Assembly (NCBI GenBank): GCA_963715255.1
Contig: CAVQRN010000004.1
Coordinates: 1-64,000, forward strand
Source of the DNA: JAHEEL01 sp963715255
GTDB taxonomy: Bacteria > Actinomycetota > Acidimicrobiia > Spongiisociales > UBA5794
DNA length: 64,000 nt
Direction: 5' to 3'
Both the position numbers and the translations under genes were made by a program. Shown here piece by piece: positions 27,299 through 35,384 of the stretch. How positions within the stretch are numbered: the stretch's first letter is position 1; each line of letters opens with the position of its first letter. The notes beneath the pieces were generated by a model. That model saw only the letters and a program-made list of their open reading frames with translations, searched no databases and was not told the origin of the DNA.

Positions 27299-29120
27299 CG
27301 TCCTCCACCACCTCGGCTTCGACGACCTCGTCGTCATCGGAAGGTGCGTCGTCTGCCGCCGCCGCAGCACTCTCGGCCGCGGACGCCGCGTAGATCTTCT
27401 CACCGAGAATCTGCGATCCCGTCAGCAGTTCGTTCGTGGCGTTCTTCAGTGTCTCCGAGTCGGTGCCTTCATTGGCAAGCAGCGTCCGCAGTTCCGCGAT
27501 CTTGTCGTCGAGAGGCTTGCGCTCGTCGTCGGTCAGCTTGTCGCCGTGCTCGGCGAGTTGCTTGGCGATCTGATACACCGTGTGGTCGGCGTGGTTGCGG
27601 GCTTCGACGGTTGTCTTGCGCTCAGCGTCATCCTGAGCGTGGACTTCGGCATCCTTGACCATCTGATTGATGTCATCATCGGACAGTGCCGTGCCGCCGG
27701 TGATCGTCACCTGCTGCGTCTTCCCGGTGCCGAGGTCCTTCGCGGACACGGAGACGATGCCGTTGGCGTCGATGTCGAACGTCACCTCGATCTGAGGGAT
27801 GCCCCGGGGTGCCGAAGCGATACCGGGGAGCTTGAAGCGGCCGAGGCTCTTGTTGTCGTTGGCCATCGGGCGCTCGCCCTGCAGCACGTGAATCTCGACC
27901 TCCGGCTGATTGTCTGCCGCCGTCGTGAAGATCTCAGAGCGGCGGGTTGGGATCGTCGTGTTGCGTTCGATCATCTTCGTCGAAACACCGCCCTCGGTCT
28001 CGACGCCGAGCGTCAACGGTGTGACGTCGAGGAGAAGGATGCCCTTCACGTCACCGGTGAGCACGCCTGCCTGGAGCGCGGCGCCGTCGGCGACGACCTC
28101 GTCCGGATTGACCCCCTTGTGTGGTTCCTTGCCTGCGAGTTCCTGAACGAGTTTCTGTACCGAAGGCGCTCGCGTTGATCCGCCGACGAGGATGACGTGG
28201 TCGATGTCGTTCATCGTCACACCGGCATCCTTGAGTGCCTCCTCGAACGGCAGACGAGTCCGCTGTACGAGATCGTCCGTCATCTGCTCGAACTCCGAGC
28301 GGGTGAGTGTGCGGAGAAGGTGGATCGGTCCCTCGTTCGTGGCGGTGATGAACGGAAGGTTGATCTCCGTTTCCATGACCGACGACAGTTCGATCTTGGC
28401 CTTCTCGGCGGCCTCCTTGAGGCGGGTCATCGCCATCGCGTCGTTCGAGAGATCGACACCGTTGTCGCTCTTGAATCCGTCCACGAGCCAATTGATGACC
28501 TTGTCATCCCAGTCGTCGCCGCCGAGCTTCGTGTCGCCGTGCGTCGACTTGACCTCGAAGACACCTTCACCGATCTCGAGGACCGACACGTCGAACGTTC
28601 CGCCTCCGAGGTCGAAGACGAGGATGAGGTGGTCGTCCTCGCTCTTGTCGAGTCCGTAGGCCAGCGCGGCCGCGGTGGGCTCGTTGATGATTCGGAGCAC
28701 CTCGAGACCGGCGATCTGGCCGGCTTCTTTGGTTGCCTGGCGCTGGGCATCGCCGAAGTAGGCCGGGACGGTGATCACGGCCTGGGTGACGGGCTCGCCG
28801 AGGAAGGCCTCAGCATCCCGCTTGAGCTTCATGAGGATGCGGGCTGCGATCTCCTGCGAGGTGTATGCCTTGCCGTCGACCTCGACGCTCCAGTCGGTTC
28901 CCATGTGTCGTTTGACCGAACGAACCGTGCGGTTTGGGTTCGTGATCGACTGACGCTTGGCCTGGTCGCCGACGAGAACCTCGCCGTTCTTGGCGAACGC
29001 GACGACCGAAGGGGTCGTGCGGTGTCCCTCAGCATTGCTGATGATCTTGGGCTCTCCGCCTTCGAGGGTCGAGATGACAGAGTTGGTGGTTCCGAGGTCG
29101 ATGCCTACGGCGCGTCCCAT
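27285..29120 (-). CDS. dnaK: Chaperone DnaK (Hsp70)
   Basis: This full-length 611-residue Hsp70 begins MGRAVGIDLGTTNSVISTLE. It has the phosphate-binding motif LVFDLGGGTFDVSVLEIG, the adenosine motif HVILVGGSTRAPSVQ and the peptide-binding domain start LLLDVTPLTLGVETEGGVST. The end is an acidic alanine-rich lid tail (VVEAEVVEDDDES). It folds proteins with DnaJ and GrpE and likely acts as HspR co-repressor. It is first gene of the operon with a promoter about 60-90 bases upstream and AGGAGC before the ATG. The gene is intact. Confidence 0.97.
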   Translation of the reverse strand: MGRAVGIDLGTTNSVISTLEGGEPKIISNAEGHRTTPSVVAFAKNGEVLVGDQAKRQSITNPNRTVRSVKRHMGTDWSVEVDGKAYTSQEIAARILMKLKRDAEAFLGEPVTQAVITVPAYFGDAQRQATKEAGQIAGLEVLRIINEPTAAALAYGLDKSEDDHLILVFDLGGGTFDVSVLEIGEGVFEVKSTHGDTKLGGDDWDDKVINWLVDGFKSDNGVDLSNDAMAMTRLKEAAEKAKIELSSVMETEINLPFITATNEGPIHLLRTLTRSEFEQMTDDLVQRTRLPFEEALKDAGVTMNDIDHVILVGGSTRAPSVQKLVQELAGKEPHKGVNPDEVVADGAALQAGVLTGDVKGILLLDVTPLTLGVETEGGVSTKMIERNTTIPTRRSEIFTTAADNQPEVEIHVLQGERPMANDNKSLGRFKLPGIASAPRGIPQIEVTFDIDANGIVSVSAKDLGTGKTQQVTITGGTALSDDDINQMVKDAEVHAQDDAERKTTVEARNHADHTVYQIAKQLAEHGDKLTDDERKPLDDKIAELRTLLANEGTDSETLKNATNELLTGSQILGEKIYAASAAESAAAAADDAPSDDDEVVEAEVVEDDDES

Positions 29121-29168
29121 ACGGGGTGCTCCTTCGTTTCGTTGAACCCGCCGTGACGCGAGTCATGT

Positions 29169-29212
29169 CCTGAGTCGTTACGGATATCATAACCTGAGTC
29201 GTATCGTATCAA
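29169..29212 (-). promoter_or_regulatory. dnaK operon promoter with repeated CCTGAGT boxes
   Basis: On the minus strand TTGATA (29212-29207) is followed at 15 bases by TATGAT (29191-29186), or at 17 bases by TGATAT, a good sigma-70 promoter. Two copies of CCTGAGTCGT (29169-29178 and 29193-29202) flank the -10. HspR sites of the HAIR type contain CTTGAGT and its inverse. Here the boxes are direct repeats 24 bases apart, so HspR binding is plausible but the layout is not canonical. Confidence 0.5.
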
Positions 29213-29252
29213 TTCCGAGATTCTCGGTGCGTAGCGCTCCACCTCATCACCC

Positions 29253-29273
29253 ATATACCCCACGGGGGTATAT
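29253..29273. promoter_or_regulatory. CstR/CsoR-type operator, perfect palindrome
   Basis: ATATACCCC and GGGGTATAT are perfect inverted arms around a 3-base centre. This is the G-tract inverted repeat bound by CsoR/CstR repressors. It lies 9 bases before the repressor ATG and overlaps a possible -10 (TATGCT at 29271-29276), so the repressor would block its own promoter. The short distance suggests a leaderless transcript. Confidence 0.85.
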
Positions 29274-29282
29274 GCTCTCCTC

Positions 29283-29552
29283 ATGCAACTGGACGAGTCC
29301 GAGATCCACGACATCCTGACGAGGCTGCGCCGCGTCGAGGGTCAGATCCGTGGAATCCAGGGGATGCTCGAAGAGGGCCGCGACTGCTCCGACGTCATCA
29401 CCCAGTTCTCTGCTTCGATGCGGGCGCTTGAACATGCCGGCTACAAGTACTTCGGCGCGACGATGACCATGTGCGCCACCGACCCGGAACGGGCCGCGCT
29501 GGAGGGTTACGACCCGAAGCGGCTCGAGAAACTGTTCATGCAACTCACGTGA
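29283..29552 (+). CDS. CstR-like persulfide-sensing repressor (DUF156 family)
   Basis: This 89-residue all-helical repressor of the CsoR/RcnR/FrmR/CstR family has LRRVEGQIRGIQGMLEEGRD. Cys35 and Cys64 are 29 residues apart. The position that is the copper-ligand histidine in CsoR (25 after the first Cys) is Thr60 here. Two cysteines without the histidine is the pattern of CstR, which forms di- and trisulfide cross-links in response to persulfides. The two following rhodanese genes fit a sulfide or persulfide detoxification operon, as does the operator just upstream. Copper sensing is less likely. The stop overlaps the next start (GTGA). Confidence 0.85.
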   Translation: MQLDESEIHDILTRLRRVEGQIRGIQGMLEEGRDCSDVITQFSASMRALEHAGYKYFGATMTMCATDPERAALEGYDPKRLEKLFMQLT

Positions 29553-29866
29553 TCGCGGAAGAATCGGTTCAGGCCGTACGCCTCGTCCCTGCCCGCGAAT
29601 GGCGAACATGGAGCAATGAGCAGGACGCCGTGATCATCGATGTGCGCGAGCCGTTCGAATGGGCGATGGGGACACTTCCCGGCTCGGTCCTCATCAAGCT
29701 CGGCTCACTGCCCGACAGATTGGACGAACTCGACCACGACCGGGCCATCTTGCTCGTGTGCCGGTCCGGGAATCGGTCGGGCGTTGCAGCGGAATACCTT
29801 GTCCGGCGCGGGTTCGCGGTCGTTGCGAACCTCACCGGAGGACTGGTTGACCTTGGAATGGCATGA
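29549..29866 (+). CDS. Cytoplasmic single-domain rhodanese
   Basis: This 105-residue rhodanese starts at GTG 29549, overlapping the repressor stop. It has VIIDVREPFEWAMGTLPGS and the active-site loop LLVCRSGNRSG, with the catalytic Cys at the start of a six-residue cradle. It ends NLTGGLVDLGMA. It is expected to move sulfane sulfur between persulfides and acceptors. The tail lacks the usual tryptophan-rich end (W..AGLP), so it may be slightly shortened. It is second in the CstR-like operon. Confidence 0.85.
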   Translation: MIAEESVQAVRLVPAREWRTWSNEQDAVIIDVREPFEWAMGTLPGSVLIKLGSLPDRLDELDHDRAILLVCRSGNRSGVAAEYLVRRGFAVVANLTGGLVDLGMA

Positions 29867-29906
29867 CGGGCCGGTGGACCGGCCAACACAAAGGAGATCT
29901 ACCACG

Positions 29907-30320
29907 ATGAAACCAGCAATGATTCGAAGCCTGCTCGCGCTGATCCTGGTGCTATCGGTTCTCGCGACGGCATGCTCTTCGGACACCCGCACCCAGAGTA
30001 TTGAGTTGGTCTCTCCCGCGGATGCCGCTCAGGTGATCGCCGACGACCCGGCAGGTCTCGTTGTCCTCGACATCCGCACGCTCGAAGAGTTCAACGAGGC
30101 ACGCCTCGCCGACGCGATCATGGTCGATTTCTATGCGGACGACTTCGCCGACCAACTCGACACCCTCGACAAGGACGTGCCATACGTCGTGTACTGCCGG
30201 ACCGGAAACCGATCCTCCGAGGCCGTCAAGACGATGAAGGACCTCGGATTTGCCGAGGTCTACGAAGTCGATGGCGGGATCGTCAATTGGTACGACCAGG
30301 GCTATCCGATCGAGAATTGA
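29907..30320 (+). CDS. Rhodanese-domain lipoprotein
   Basis: This 137-residue protein opens MKPAMIRSLLALILVLSVLA with lipobox ATAC, so it should be lipid-anchored outside the membrane. The rhodanese domain follows (LVVLDIRTLEEFNEARLADA) with the active-site loop VVYCRTGNRSSEAVKTM. It ends with the usual DGGIVNWYDQGYPIEN. AAGGAGAT precedes the ATG. With the cytoplasmic rhodanese it gives the operon one sulfur-handling protein on each side of the membrane, presumably controlled by the persulfide sensor. Confidence 0.88.
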   Translation: MKPAMIRSLLALILVLSVLATACSSDTRTQSIELVSPADAAQVIADDPAGLVVLDIRTLEEFNEARLADAIMVDFYADDFADQLDTLDKDVPYVVYCRTGNRSSEAVKTMKDLGFAEVYEVDGGIVNWYDQGYPIEN

Positions 30321-30323
30321 CCG

Positions 30324-31196
30324 TCACGACTCGGCGAGCCAGTCCCCGACGATGGACACGAATCGGTCGGACGCCTCGAGCATCGGGACGTGACCGACGC
30401 CGTCCATCTCCACGTACTCCCAGGAGGGTCGCTCGGACGCTAGCCATCGTGCAGAGTCGACCGACACGAGGCGATCCTCGACTCCGTGAATGAGCAGCGT
30501 CGGGGCGCCGATCCGATGGATGAGTTTGCGGTAGCGGTGGGGGCGCAGCACGTAGCGGGCGATTGATCGGTCGGCTTCGAGAAACGCCGGGATTGCCCAT
30601 TCTTGCCCTCGCCTGCGCCGGTTGGCATCGGAGAGCCGTTCCTCGACCCAATCCGACACGGTCGACGGATCGGCAGTGATCATCTTCAGTGTTTCTGCGG
30701 TCTCCTCTTCCGGAGAGTAGGCGGCCCGGTAGGCCCTGAACGCCGGCACGCCGATGCCGGGAATCAGCGGACCGAGGAGCTTCGTCAGGACCTCGACATC
30801 CGGAGGATGTCTGCGGCTCACGGGTAATGCGGGGTTGACGAGCACGATTCGTTCAACGCGGTCGGCGTGCTCAGCGGCGGCGATGAGGGAGATGAGGCCG
30901 CCCATGGAGTTGCCGATCAACGTTGCGTCTTCGTATCCGAGCAACGGGACCACTTCGGCGACGAGTTCTGCGTTGTCTTCGACGCTTGGCCTTCGGTCCC
31001 CGGGTTCGGAGTCGCCGAAACCGACGAGGTCGATCGCCACGGCATGGCCCGAGTTGGAGAGGTCGGGGCCGACGGCGTCCCAGTTTTCGGTTGAGCCGCC
31101 GAGACCGTGGACGAGAAGGAGCAGCGATCCCGCCCCGCCGTAGTCGGTTATCCGGACGGGTCCCCCGAGGTCGAGCAGCGTGTCGTTCACCGGCAC
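30324..31196 (-). CDS. Alpha/beta-hydrolase
   Basis: This alpha/beta-hydrolase of about 290 residues has the oxyanion motif LLVHGLGGSTENWD, the nucleophile elbow LIGNSMGGLISL (Ser), an acid strand (HGVEDRLVSVDSA) and the catalytic His in GVGHVPMLEASDRF. It is probably an esterase, lipase or epoxide-hydrolase relative. Substrate is not predictable. GTG 31196 is taken as start because it lies just past the LLM gene stop; the frame extends further up. It converges on the rhodanese operon with only 3 bases between stops. The gene is intact. Confidence 0.85.
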   Translation of the reverse strand: MPVNDTLLDLGGPVRITDYGGAGSLLLLVHGLGGSTENWDAVGPDLSNSGHAVAIDLVGFGDSEPGDRRPSVEDNAELVAEVVPLLGYEDATLIGNSMGGLISLIAAAEHADRVERIVLVNPALPVSRRHPPDVEVLTKLLGPLIPGIGVPAFRAYRAAYSPEEETAETLKMITADPSTVSDWVEERLSDANRRRRGQEWAIPAFLEADRSIARYVLRPHRYRKLIHRIGAPTLLIHGVEDRLVSVDSARWLASERPSWEYVEMDGVGHVPMLEASDRFVSIVGDWLAES

Positions 31197-31209
31197 AACG
31201 GTACCCGGC

Positions 31210-32127
31210 TCAGATGCCGAGGCCGTCGAGGAGTTCGGCGCGACGGTCGTTGTCGAGACCACCCTGAATGTAGAACCGGGTGATGCCCAGGTCCGCCAGT
31301 TCGGCGAAGCGCTCGCTCAGTTGGTCATACGTGCCCGTCGGTGTTCGTCGACGCTTGAGCTGTTCGGCGAGCTCATGGATCGTGACTCCGGCTTCCGCTG
31401 CGAGCACGCCGAGACGATGCTCGAGATCTGACGCAGACGCAGCACCCACGATCTGGCCTACGCTCGAAAGCACCAGGGCGTTTGGATCGCGGCCTACTGC
31501 CGCCGCCGCAGTCCTGGCCCGGTCGATTCGGTCGGCGAGGTCATCTCCAAGGGAGACGTTGAACTCGTCGGCGTATGTCCCCGCAAGCCGGGGGGTCTTC
31601 GACGTTCCGCCTCCACCGACGAGGAGCTTGACCTTGCCGATGGGACGGGGTGAGATCGGGAAGGGCTCGAGCGTGTAGTGCCTTCCCGAGTAGCCGAGGG
31701 GCTCGTCCGCCAGTGCGGCACGGGCGTAGGCCAGGGACTCCTCGAGCAGGTCGAATCGCTCCGACATCGGCGGGTACGGGAGACCGAACACTTCGTGCTC
31801 GCGATCCATCCAACCTGTTCCGATCCCGAGCGTGAACCGACCACCGGACATCCGATCGATCGTGATTGCCGTCTTCACGAGAACGGCCGGATGACGAAAG
31901 GTGATCGGAGAGACGAGGACGACGAGTTCGAGATCGGTGGTGTCGCGGGCCAGACCGGCGAGTTGGATCAAGGCATCGGATGCAGGAGTGACCTTGGCTT
32001 TCTCTTCGTCGAGGGCCATGAGGTAGTGGTCGGGGAGGGCGATTGCAGGAAGACCACGGCGTTGCGAGAGTCGCGCAACTCCGAGGACGTCTTCGTAGAT
32101 GCCGCTGGTCTGAAACGCGAACTCCAT
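31210..32127 (-). CDS. LLM-class F420-dependent oxidoreductase
   Basis: This 305-residue luciferase-like protein begins MEFAFQTSGIYEDVLGVARL. It has LVVLVSPITFRHPAVLVKTA and GGRFTLGIGTGWMDREHEVF, which are the signature strands of F420-type LLM oxidoreductases in actinomycetes. Hydride transfer with coenzyme F420 is expected, on an unknown substrate. The next gene, a hydrolase, starts 14 bases downstream, so they form an operon. A deazaflavin user supports an actinobacterial origin. FMN use cannot be excluded. Confidence 0.85.
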   Translation of the reverse strand: MEFAFQTSGIYEDVLGVARLSQRRGLPAIALPDHYLMALDEEKAKVTPASDALIQLAGLARDTTDLELVVLVSPITFRHPAVLVKTAITIDRMSGGRFTLGIGTGWMDREHEVFGLPYPPMSERFDLLEESLAYARAALADEPLGYSGRHYTLEPFPISPRPIGKVKLLVGGGGTSKTPRLAGTYADEFNVSLGDDLADRIDRARTAAAAVGRDPNALVLSSVGQIVGAASASDLEHRLGVLAAEAGVTIHELAEQLKRRRTPTGTYDQLSERFAELADLGITRFYIQGGLDNDRRAELLDGLGI

Positions 32128-32232
32128 GTGATACTCCGCTCTTCCGATTCCGGACCGGCATGGTACGACTGCCGGATCGGCTGAATCACCGGATCTACAC
32201 GGCGAGGATGGGTGGCGGAAGGCGTAGTCGGG

Positions 32233-32784
32233 TCAACGGCAAAGGGAGGCGGCAATCCGTGCGTGTTTGGCGAAGTCGAAGGAGCGGTCGAGCACCCACC
32301 GGAATGCGAGACCATCGAGTGCACCGAGCAACACTTCGGCTCTCGTTGTCCCACGAGCGCGATCAATCGTCCCGTCGGAACGCACCATGGCGTCGGCGAA
32401 GCGCTCGACTCGGCGGACGTGGTGGCGGAGGAACCGCCGGGCAACGGAGTCGTCGCTGCTCCCGGAGACGGCGAGTTGGAGATAGATGCGGGCGAGATCG
32501 GACTGGTCGATCACGAATCGGATGTAGGCGTCGACAAGGTCGTCGAGGGTTTCCGCGCCGGACTGCTCCGGATCCGGGTCAACGGCCCGGATCGCATCCC
32601 GGGCCACCTGCATGATGGCCTGTTCCTTCGAGGGGAAGATGTTGTAGAACGACCCGGCCTTCACGCCGGCACGGTCACAGATCGCCTTGAGCGTCGCTGC
32701 TTCGATCCCACCTTCGGCCAGCAGTTCGCGCGTGGCCTCGATGATCCTTGTCTCGGTTCTGATGCCGACCTGATAGCGGGCCAC
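32233..32784 (-). CDS. TetR-family regulator
   Basis: This 183-residue TetR regulator has the N-terminal helix-turn-helix RIIEATRELLAEGGIEAATL, then CDRAGVKAGSFYNIFPSKE. The start is GTG 32784, placed after a clear GGAGGTG site; a much longer frame continues upstream antisense to the acyl-CoA dehydrogenase and is rejected. It is divergent from that dehydrogenase, and a long palindrome lies between the two, so it probably controls fatty-acid oxidation in response to acyl-CoA. The ligand domain gives no further hint. Confidence 0.88.
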   Translation of the reverse strand: MARYQVGIRTETRIIEATRELLAEGGIEAATLKAICDRAGVKAGSFYNIFPSKEQAIMQVARDAIRAVDPDPEQSGAETLDDLVDAYIRFVIDQSDLARIYLQLAVSGSSDDSVARRFLRHHVRRVERFADAMVRSDGTIDRARGTTRAEVLLGALDGLAFRWVLDRSFDFAKHARIAASLCR

Positions 32785-32817
32785 TCGGACACCTCCTCCA
32801 GCGAGCATACGCCGATC

Positions 32818-32852
32818 TTGAGTGAGCGCTCCAAAATGGAGTGTATACTCAA
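32818..32852. promoter_or_regulatory. 35-base palindromic operator between tetR and acyl-CoA dehydrogenase
   Basis: TTGAGT and ACTCAA form the outer arms (32818-32823 and 32847-32852). CTCCA and TGGAG form inner arms around a central AAA. Outer and inner arms share one dyad axis. It sits 33 bases from the tetR start and 80 from the dehydrogenase start, and a possible -10 (TATACT, 32844-32849) overlaps it. It is a natural binding site for the adjacent TetR. Confidence 0.7.
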
Positions 32853-32931
32853 AAAGTCGGACGGCCGGTGGTCCGCCCCGGTCTCGTTCGTTGCCAGGAA
32901 CACGATGGCGACACCAGCAGGGGAGCGAGCA

Positions 32932-34734
32932 ATGAGCCACTACAAGAGCAACCTTCGGGATCTGAAGTTCAACCTGTTCGAGGCCCACGGGATCGATGAG
33001 TACCTCGGCACCGCTCCGTTCGAGGAGATCGACCACGACACCGCCATGGACATGCTGCGGGAAGTCGATCGGCTCGCGACCGAGGACTTTGCCGAGAGCT
33101 TCGTAGAGGCCGACCGCACGAAACTCAAGCTCGTCGACGGCAACGTCGAGTTGCCGCCTGGCGTCAAGAAGAGCCTCGATGCACTCCACGACGGTGGCTG
33201 GCATCTCGTCGGCGTTCCACCGAGCCTGGGCGGCTTCGGCGCTCCCGAGACGCTCCGCTGGGCGGCCGCAGAACTGTTTGCAGGAGCGAACGCCGCGATC
33301 TACCTGTACCCGATCGGCGGCTTGATGGCCAGGGTCATCGAAGCGGTCGGTACGCCGGAGCAGGTCGAACGATTCGCAAAGCCGATGGTAGAGCGGAACT
33401 GGGGCGCCACGATGGTGCTCACCGAAGCCGACGCGGGCTCCGACGTCGGGGCAGGGATCACGAAGGCCATCCACGTCGAAGGTGACAAGTGGCACATCGA
33501 GGGTGTGAAGCGGTTCATCACGTCCGGTGACAATGACTACTACGAGAACATCATCCACCTCGTTCTCGCCAGGCGGCCGGGTGCCGAAGCCGGGACGAAG
33601 GGCCTGTCGATGTTCATCGTCCCGAAGTACCACCTGAATGAGGATGGTTCGATCGGCGAACGCAACGGCGTCGTCACGACGGGCCTCGAGGACAAGATGG
33701 GGATTCGCGGATCGACGACGTGCGAGTTGACCTTCGGCATGGAGGAACCCGCGGTCGGCTACCTCGTCGGTGACGTCCACGAAGGCATCCGGCAGATGTT
33801 CCTCATCATCGAGGACGCCCGCATGTCGATTGGTGTCAAGGCCGCAGCGACACTGTCCACCGGGTACCTGAACGCACTCGAGTACGCCCAGGAGCGGGTC
33901 CAATCTGCCGACCTCACCCAGAGCCGGAACAAGACAGCGCCACGGGTGACGATCATCCACCATCCCGCCGTCAGGCGCATGCTGATGACGCAGAAGGTGC
34001 ATGCTGAGGGGATGCGTGCGATGGCCATATACGCGGCGTGGGTGCTCGATATGGCACATCTCCATCCTGAGGAGGAGTACTGGGCGAAGCTCAACGACCT
34101 GCTCCTTCCGCTGGTGAAGGGGTATTCATCCGAGAAGGCGTACGAGCTGCTGGCCATGTCGCTGCAGGTCCTCGGTGGCTCCGGCTACTCCCGCGACTAC
34201 CCGATTGAGCAGTACATCCGCGATGCAAAGATCGACACGATCTACGAAGGTACGACCGCGATCCAGGGCCTTGACCTCTTCTTCAGGAAGATCGCCAGGG
34301 ACCAGGGTGCGACGCTGATGCGTCTCGGGCAGGACATCCTCGAGACGGTCAAAGGCGGTTCCGAGGAGATGGAAGCTGAGCGCGAACTGCTCGGCACGGC
34401 GCTCGAGGACCTTCAGATGCATGTAGGAGCGCTCGTGGGCTACTCGATGGGTGCCATGCAGGATCCGCCGCAGATCTACAAGACGGGCCTGCACACCACA
34501 CCGCTGCTCGAGAGCCTTGCCGAGGTGGTCATCGGCTGGTTGCTGATCCTCCACGCGGACATAGCAATCGAAGCGATGCCCGAGGCAAGCAAGGCCGATC
34601 GGGCCTTCTACGAGGGCAAAGTCGCGTCTGCGCGGTATTTCGCGAAAACGGTGCTGCCGAAGGCGAAGCTGCGTCGCACGCTCGCCGAGACCGAAGACGG
34701 CGCACTCATGGACCTGGCGGCGGAATCCTTCTGA
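32932..34734 (+). CDS. Acyl-CoA dehydrogenase with C-terminal extension
   Basis: This 600-residue acyl-CoA dehydrogenase is of the long type with an extra C-terminal domain. The FAD-binding middle part has MVLTEADAGSDVGAGITKA and HIEGVKRFITSGDND. The catalytic-base region is YIRDAKIDTIYEGTTAIQGL, with the glutamate in YEGTT. The long type often acts on medium- or long-chain acyl-CoA or in polyketide-like substrates. It feeds electrons to ETF. ATG 32932 has GGGAGCGAG upstream. The gene is likely controlled by the divergent TetR. It is intact. Confidence 0.9.
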   Translation: MSHYKSNLRDLKFNLFEAHGIDEYLGTAPFEEIDHDTAMDMLREVDRLATEDFAESFVEADRTKLKLVDGNVELPPGVKKSLDALHDGGWHLVGVPPSLGGFGAPETLRWAAAELFAGANAAIYLYPIGGLMARVIEAVGTPEQVERFAKPMVERNWGATMVLTEADAGSDVGAGITKAIHVEGDKWHIEGVKRFITSGDNDYYENIIHLVLARRPGAEAGTKGLSMFIVPKYHLNEDGSIGERNGVVTTGLEDKMGIRGSTTCELTFGMEEPAVGYLVGDVHEGIRQMFLIIEDARMSIGVKAAATLSTGYLNALEYAQERVQSADLTQSRNKTAPRVTIIHHPAVRRMLMTQKVHAEGMRAMAIYAAWVLDMAHLHPEEEYWAKLNDLLLPLVKGYSSEKAYELLAMSLQVLGGSGYSRDYPIEQYIRDAKIDTIYEGTTAIQGLDLFFRKIARDQGATLMRLGQDILETVKGGSEEMEAERELLGTALEDLQMHVGALVGYSMGAMQDPPQIYKTGLHTTPLLESLAEVVIGWLLILHADIAIEAMPEASKADRAFYEGKVASARYFAKTVLPKAKLRRTLAETEDGALMDLAAESF

Positions 34735-34736
34735 GA

Positions 34737-34766
34737 TTGTCGCGCGCTCACGGAGACCACTAGAAT
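34737..34766 (+). promoter_or_regulatory. Candidate promoter for the SHOCT protein
   Basis: TTGTCG (34737-34742) and TAGAAT (34761-34766) are separated by 18 bases. TAGAAT also appears just before the pspA gene (about 40066), suggesting a common -10 form in this organism. The leader to the ATG at 34847 is about 75 bases. Confidence 0.4.
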
Positions 34767-34846
34767 TGAGACGGTAGAAATCGCTAGCGGGAACGCGTCG
34801 TCGTTCTGCTAGATCGTTGACACCGTTGTCAAGAGAAAGGGCTTCC

Positions 34847-35248
34847 ATGCTGCTATTCGCCGAATCCTCAACGCCACTGCTCAACATCTTCTGGTGGATG
34901 CTGTGGTTCTTCATGTTCGTGATCTGGATCTGGCTGCTGATCGCGATCTTCTCCGACATCTTCCGCAGCGACATATCCGGATTCGGGAAGGCGGCGTGGA
35001 TCTTCTTCGTCATCATCTTGCCGTTCCTCGGTGTACTCGTGTACCTGATCGCCAACGGCAACAAGATGCAGGAACGCTCCATGAAGCAGGCCGCCGACAT
35101 GCAGCAGGCTCAGGACAACTACATCAAGAGTGTGGCCGGCAGCGGTGGAAGCACCGCCGATGAGTTGGACAAGTTGTCGAAGCTCCACGATGCGGGCACG
35201 CTGACCGATGCGGAATTCGCCGCACAGAAGGCAAAGCTCCTCGGTTGA
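34847..35248 (+). CDS. Membrane protein with PLDc_N and SHOCT domains
   Basis: This 133-residue protein has a first hydrophobic helix (WWMLWFFMFVIWIWLLIAIF) followed by the PLDc_N-type segment FGKAAWIFFVIILPFLGVLV YLIANG with a second helix. A charged linker rich in Gln/Met follows, and a C-terminal SHOCT motif (DELDKLSKLHDAGTLTDAEF, then AAQKAKLLG). Proteins of this form are common small membrane proteins in actinomycetes, of unknown role, perhaps in stress. ATG 34847 was chosen over the upstream TTG. A terminator follows the stop. Confidence 0.85.
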   Translation: MLLFAESSTPLLNIFWWMLWFFMFVIWIWLLIAIFSDIFRSDISGFGKAAWIFFVIILPFLGVLVYLIANGNKMQERSMKQAADMQQAQDNYIKSVAGSGGSTADELDKLSKLHDAGTLTDAEFAAQKAKLLG

Positions 35249-35270
35249 GTCGACCAGAACCGTTGAAGAG

Positions 35271-35299
35271 AGAGGGGCTGGACATCGTCCGGCCCCTCT
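35271..35299 (+). terminator. Hairpin terminator after the SHOCT gene
   Basis: AGAGGGGCTGGA (35271-35282) pairs with TCCGGCCCCTCT (35288-35299), with one G-T pair and a 5-base loop, followed by TCTCAT. It lies about 20 bases past the stop codon. Confidence 0.75.
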
Positions 35300-35384
35300 T
35301 CTCATGGTGTCCTGCGAACCCCGGGATCGCAGGTGCGCAGAGGTGCTTCACCGGCACACCGCCCGGACGGCCTACGCTTGCGTC

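Noticed and set aside
29283..29552. Copper-responsive CsoR
   Set aside because: The copper-ligand His is Thr60 and the operon carries rhodaneses, so a persulfide sensor is more likely.
32785..34065. Long N-terminal extension of the TetR gene
   Set aside because: Antisense to the acyl-CoA dehydrogenase; GTG 32784 has a good ribosome-binding site.
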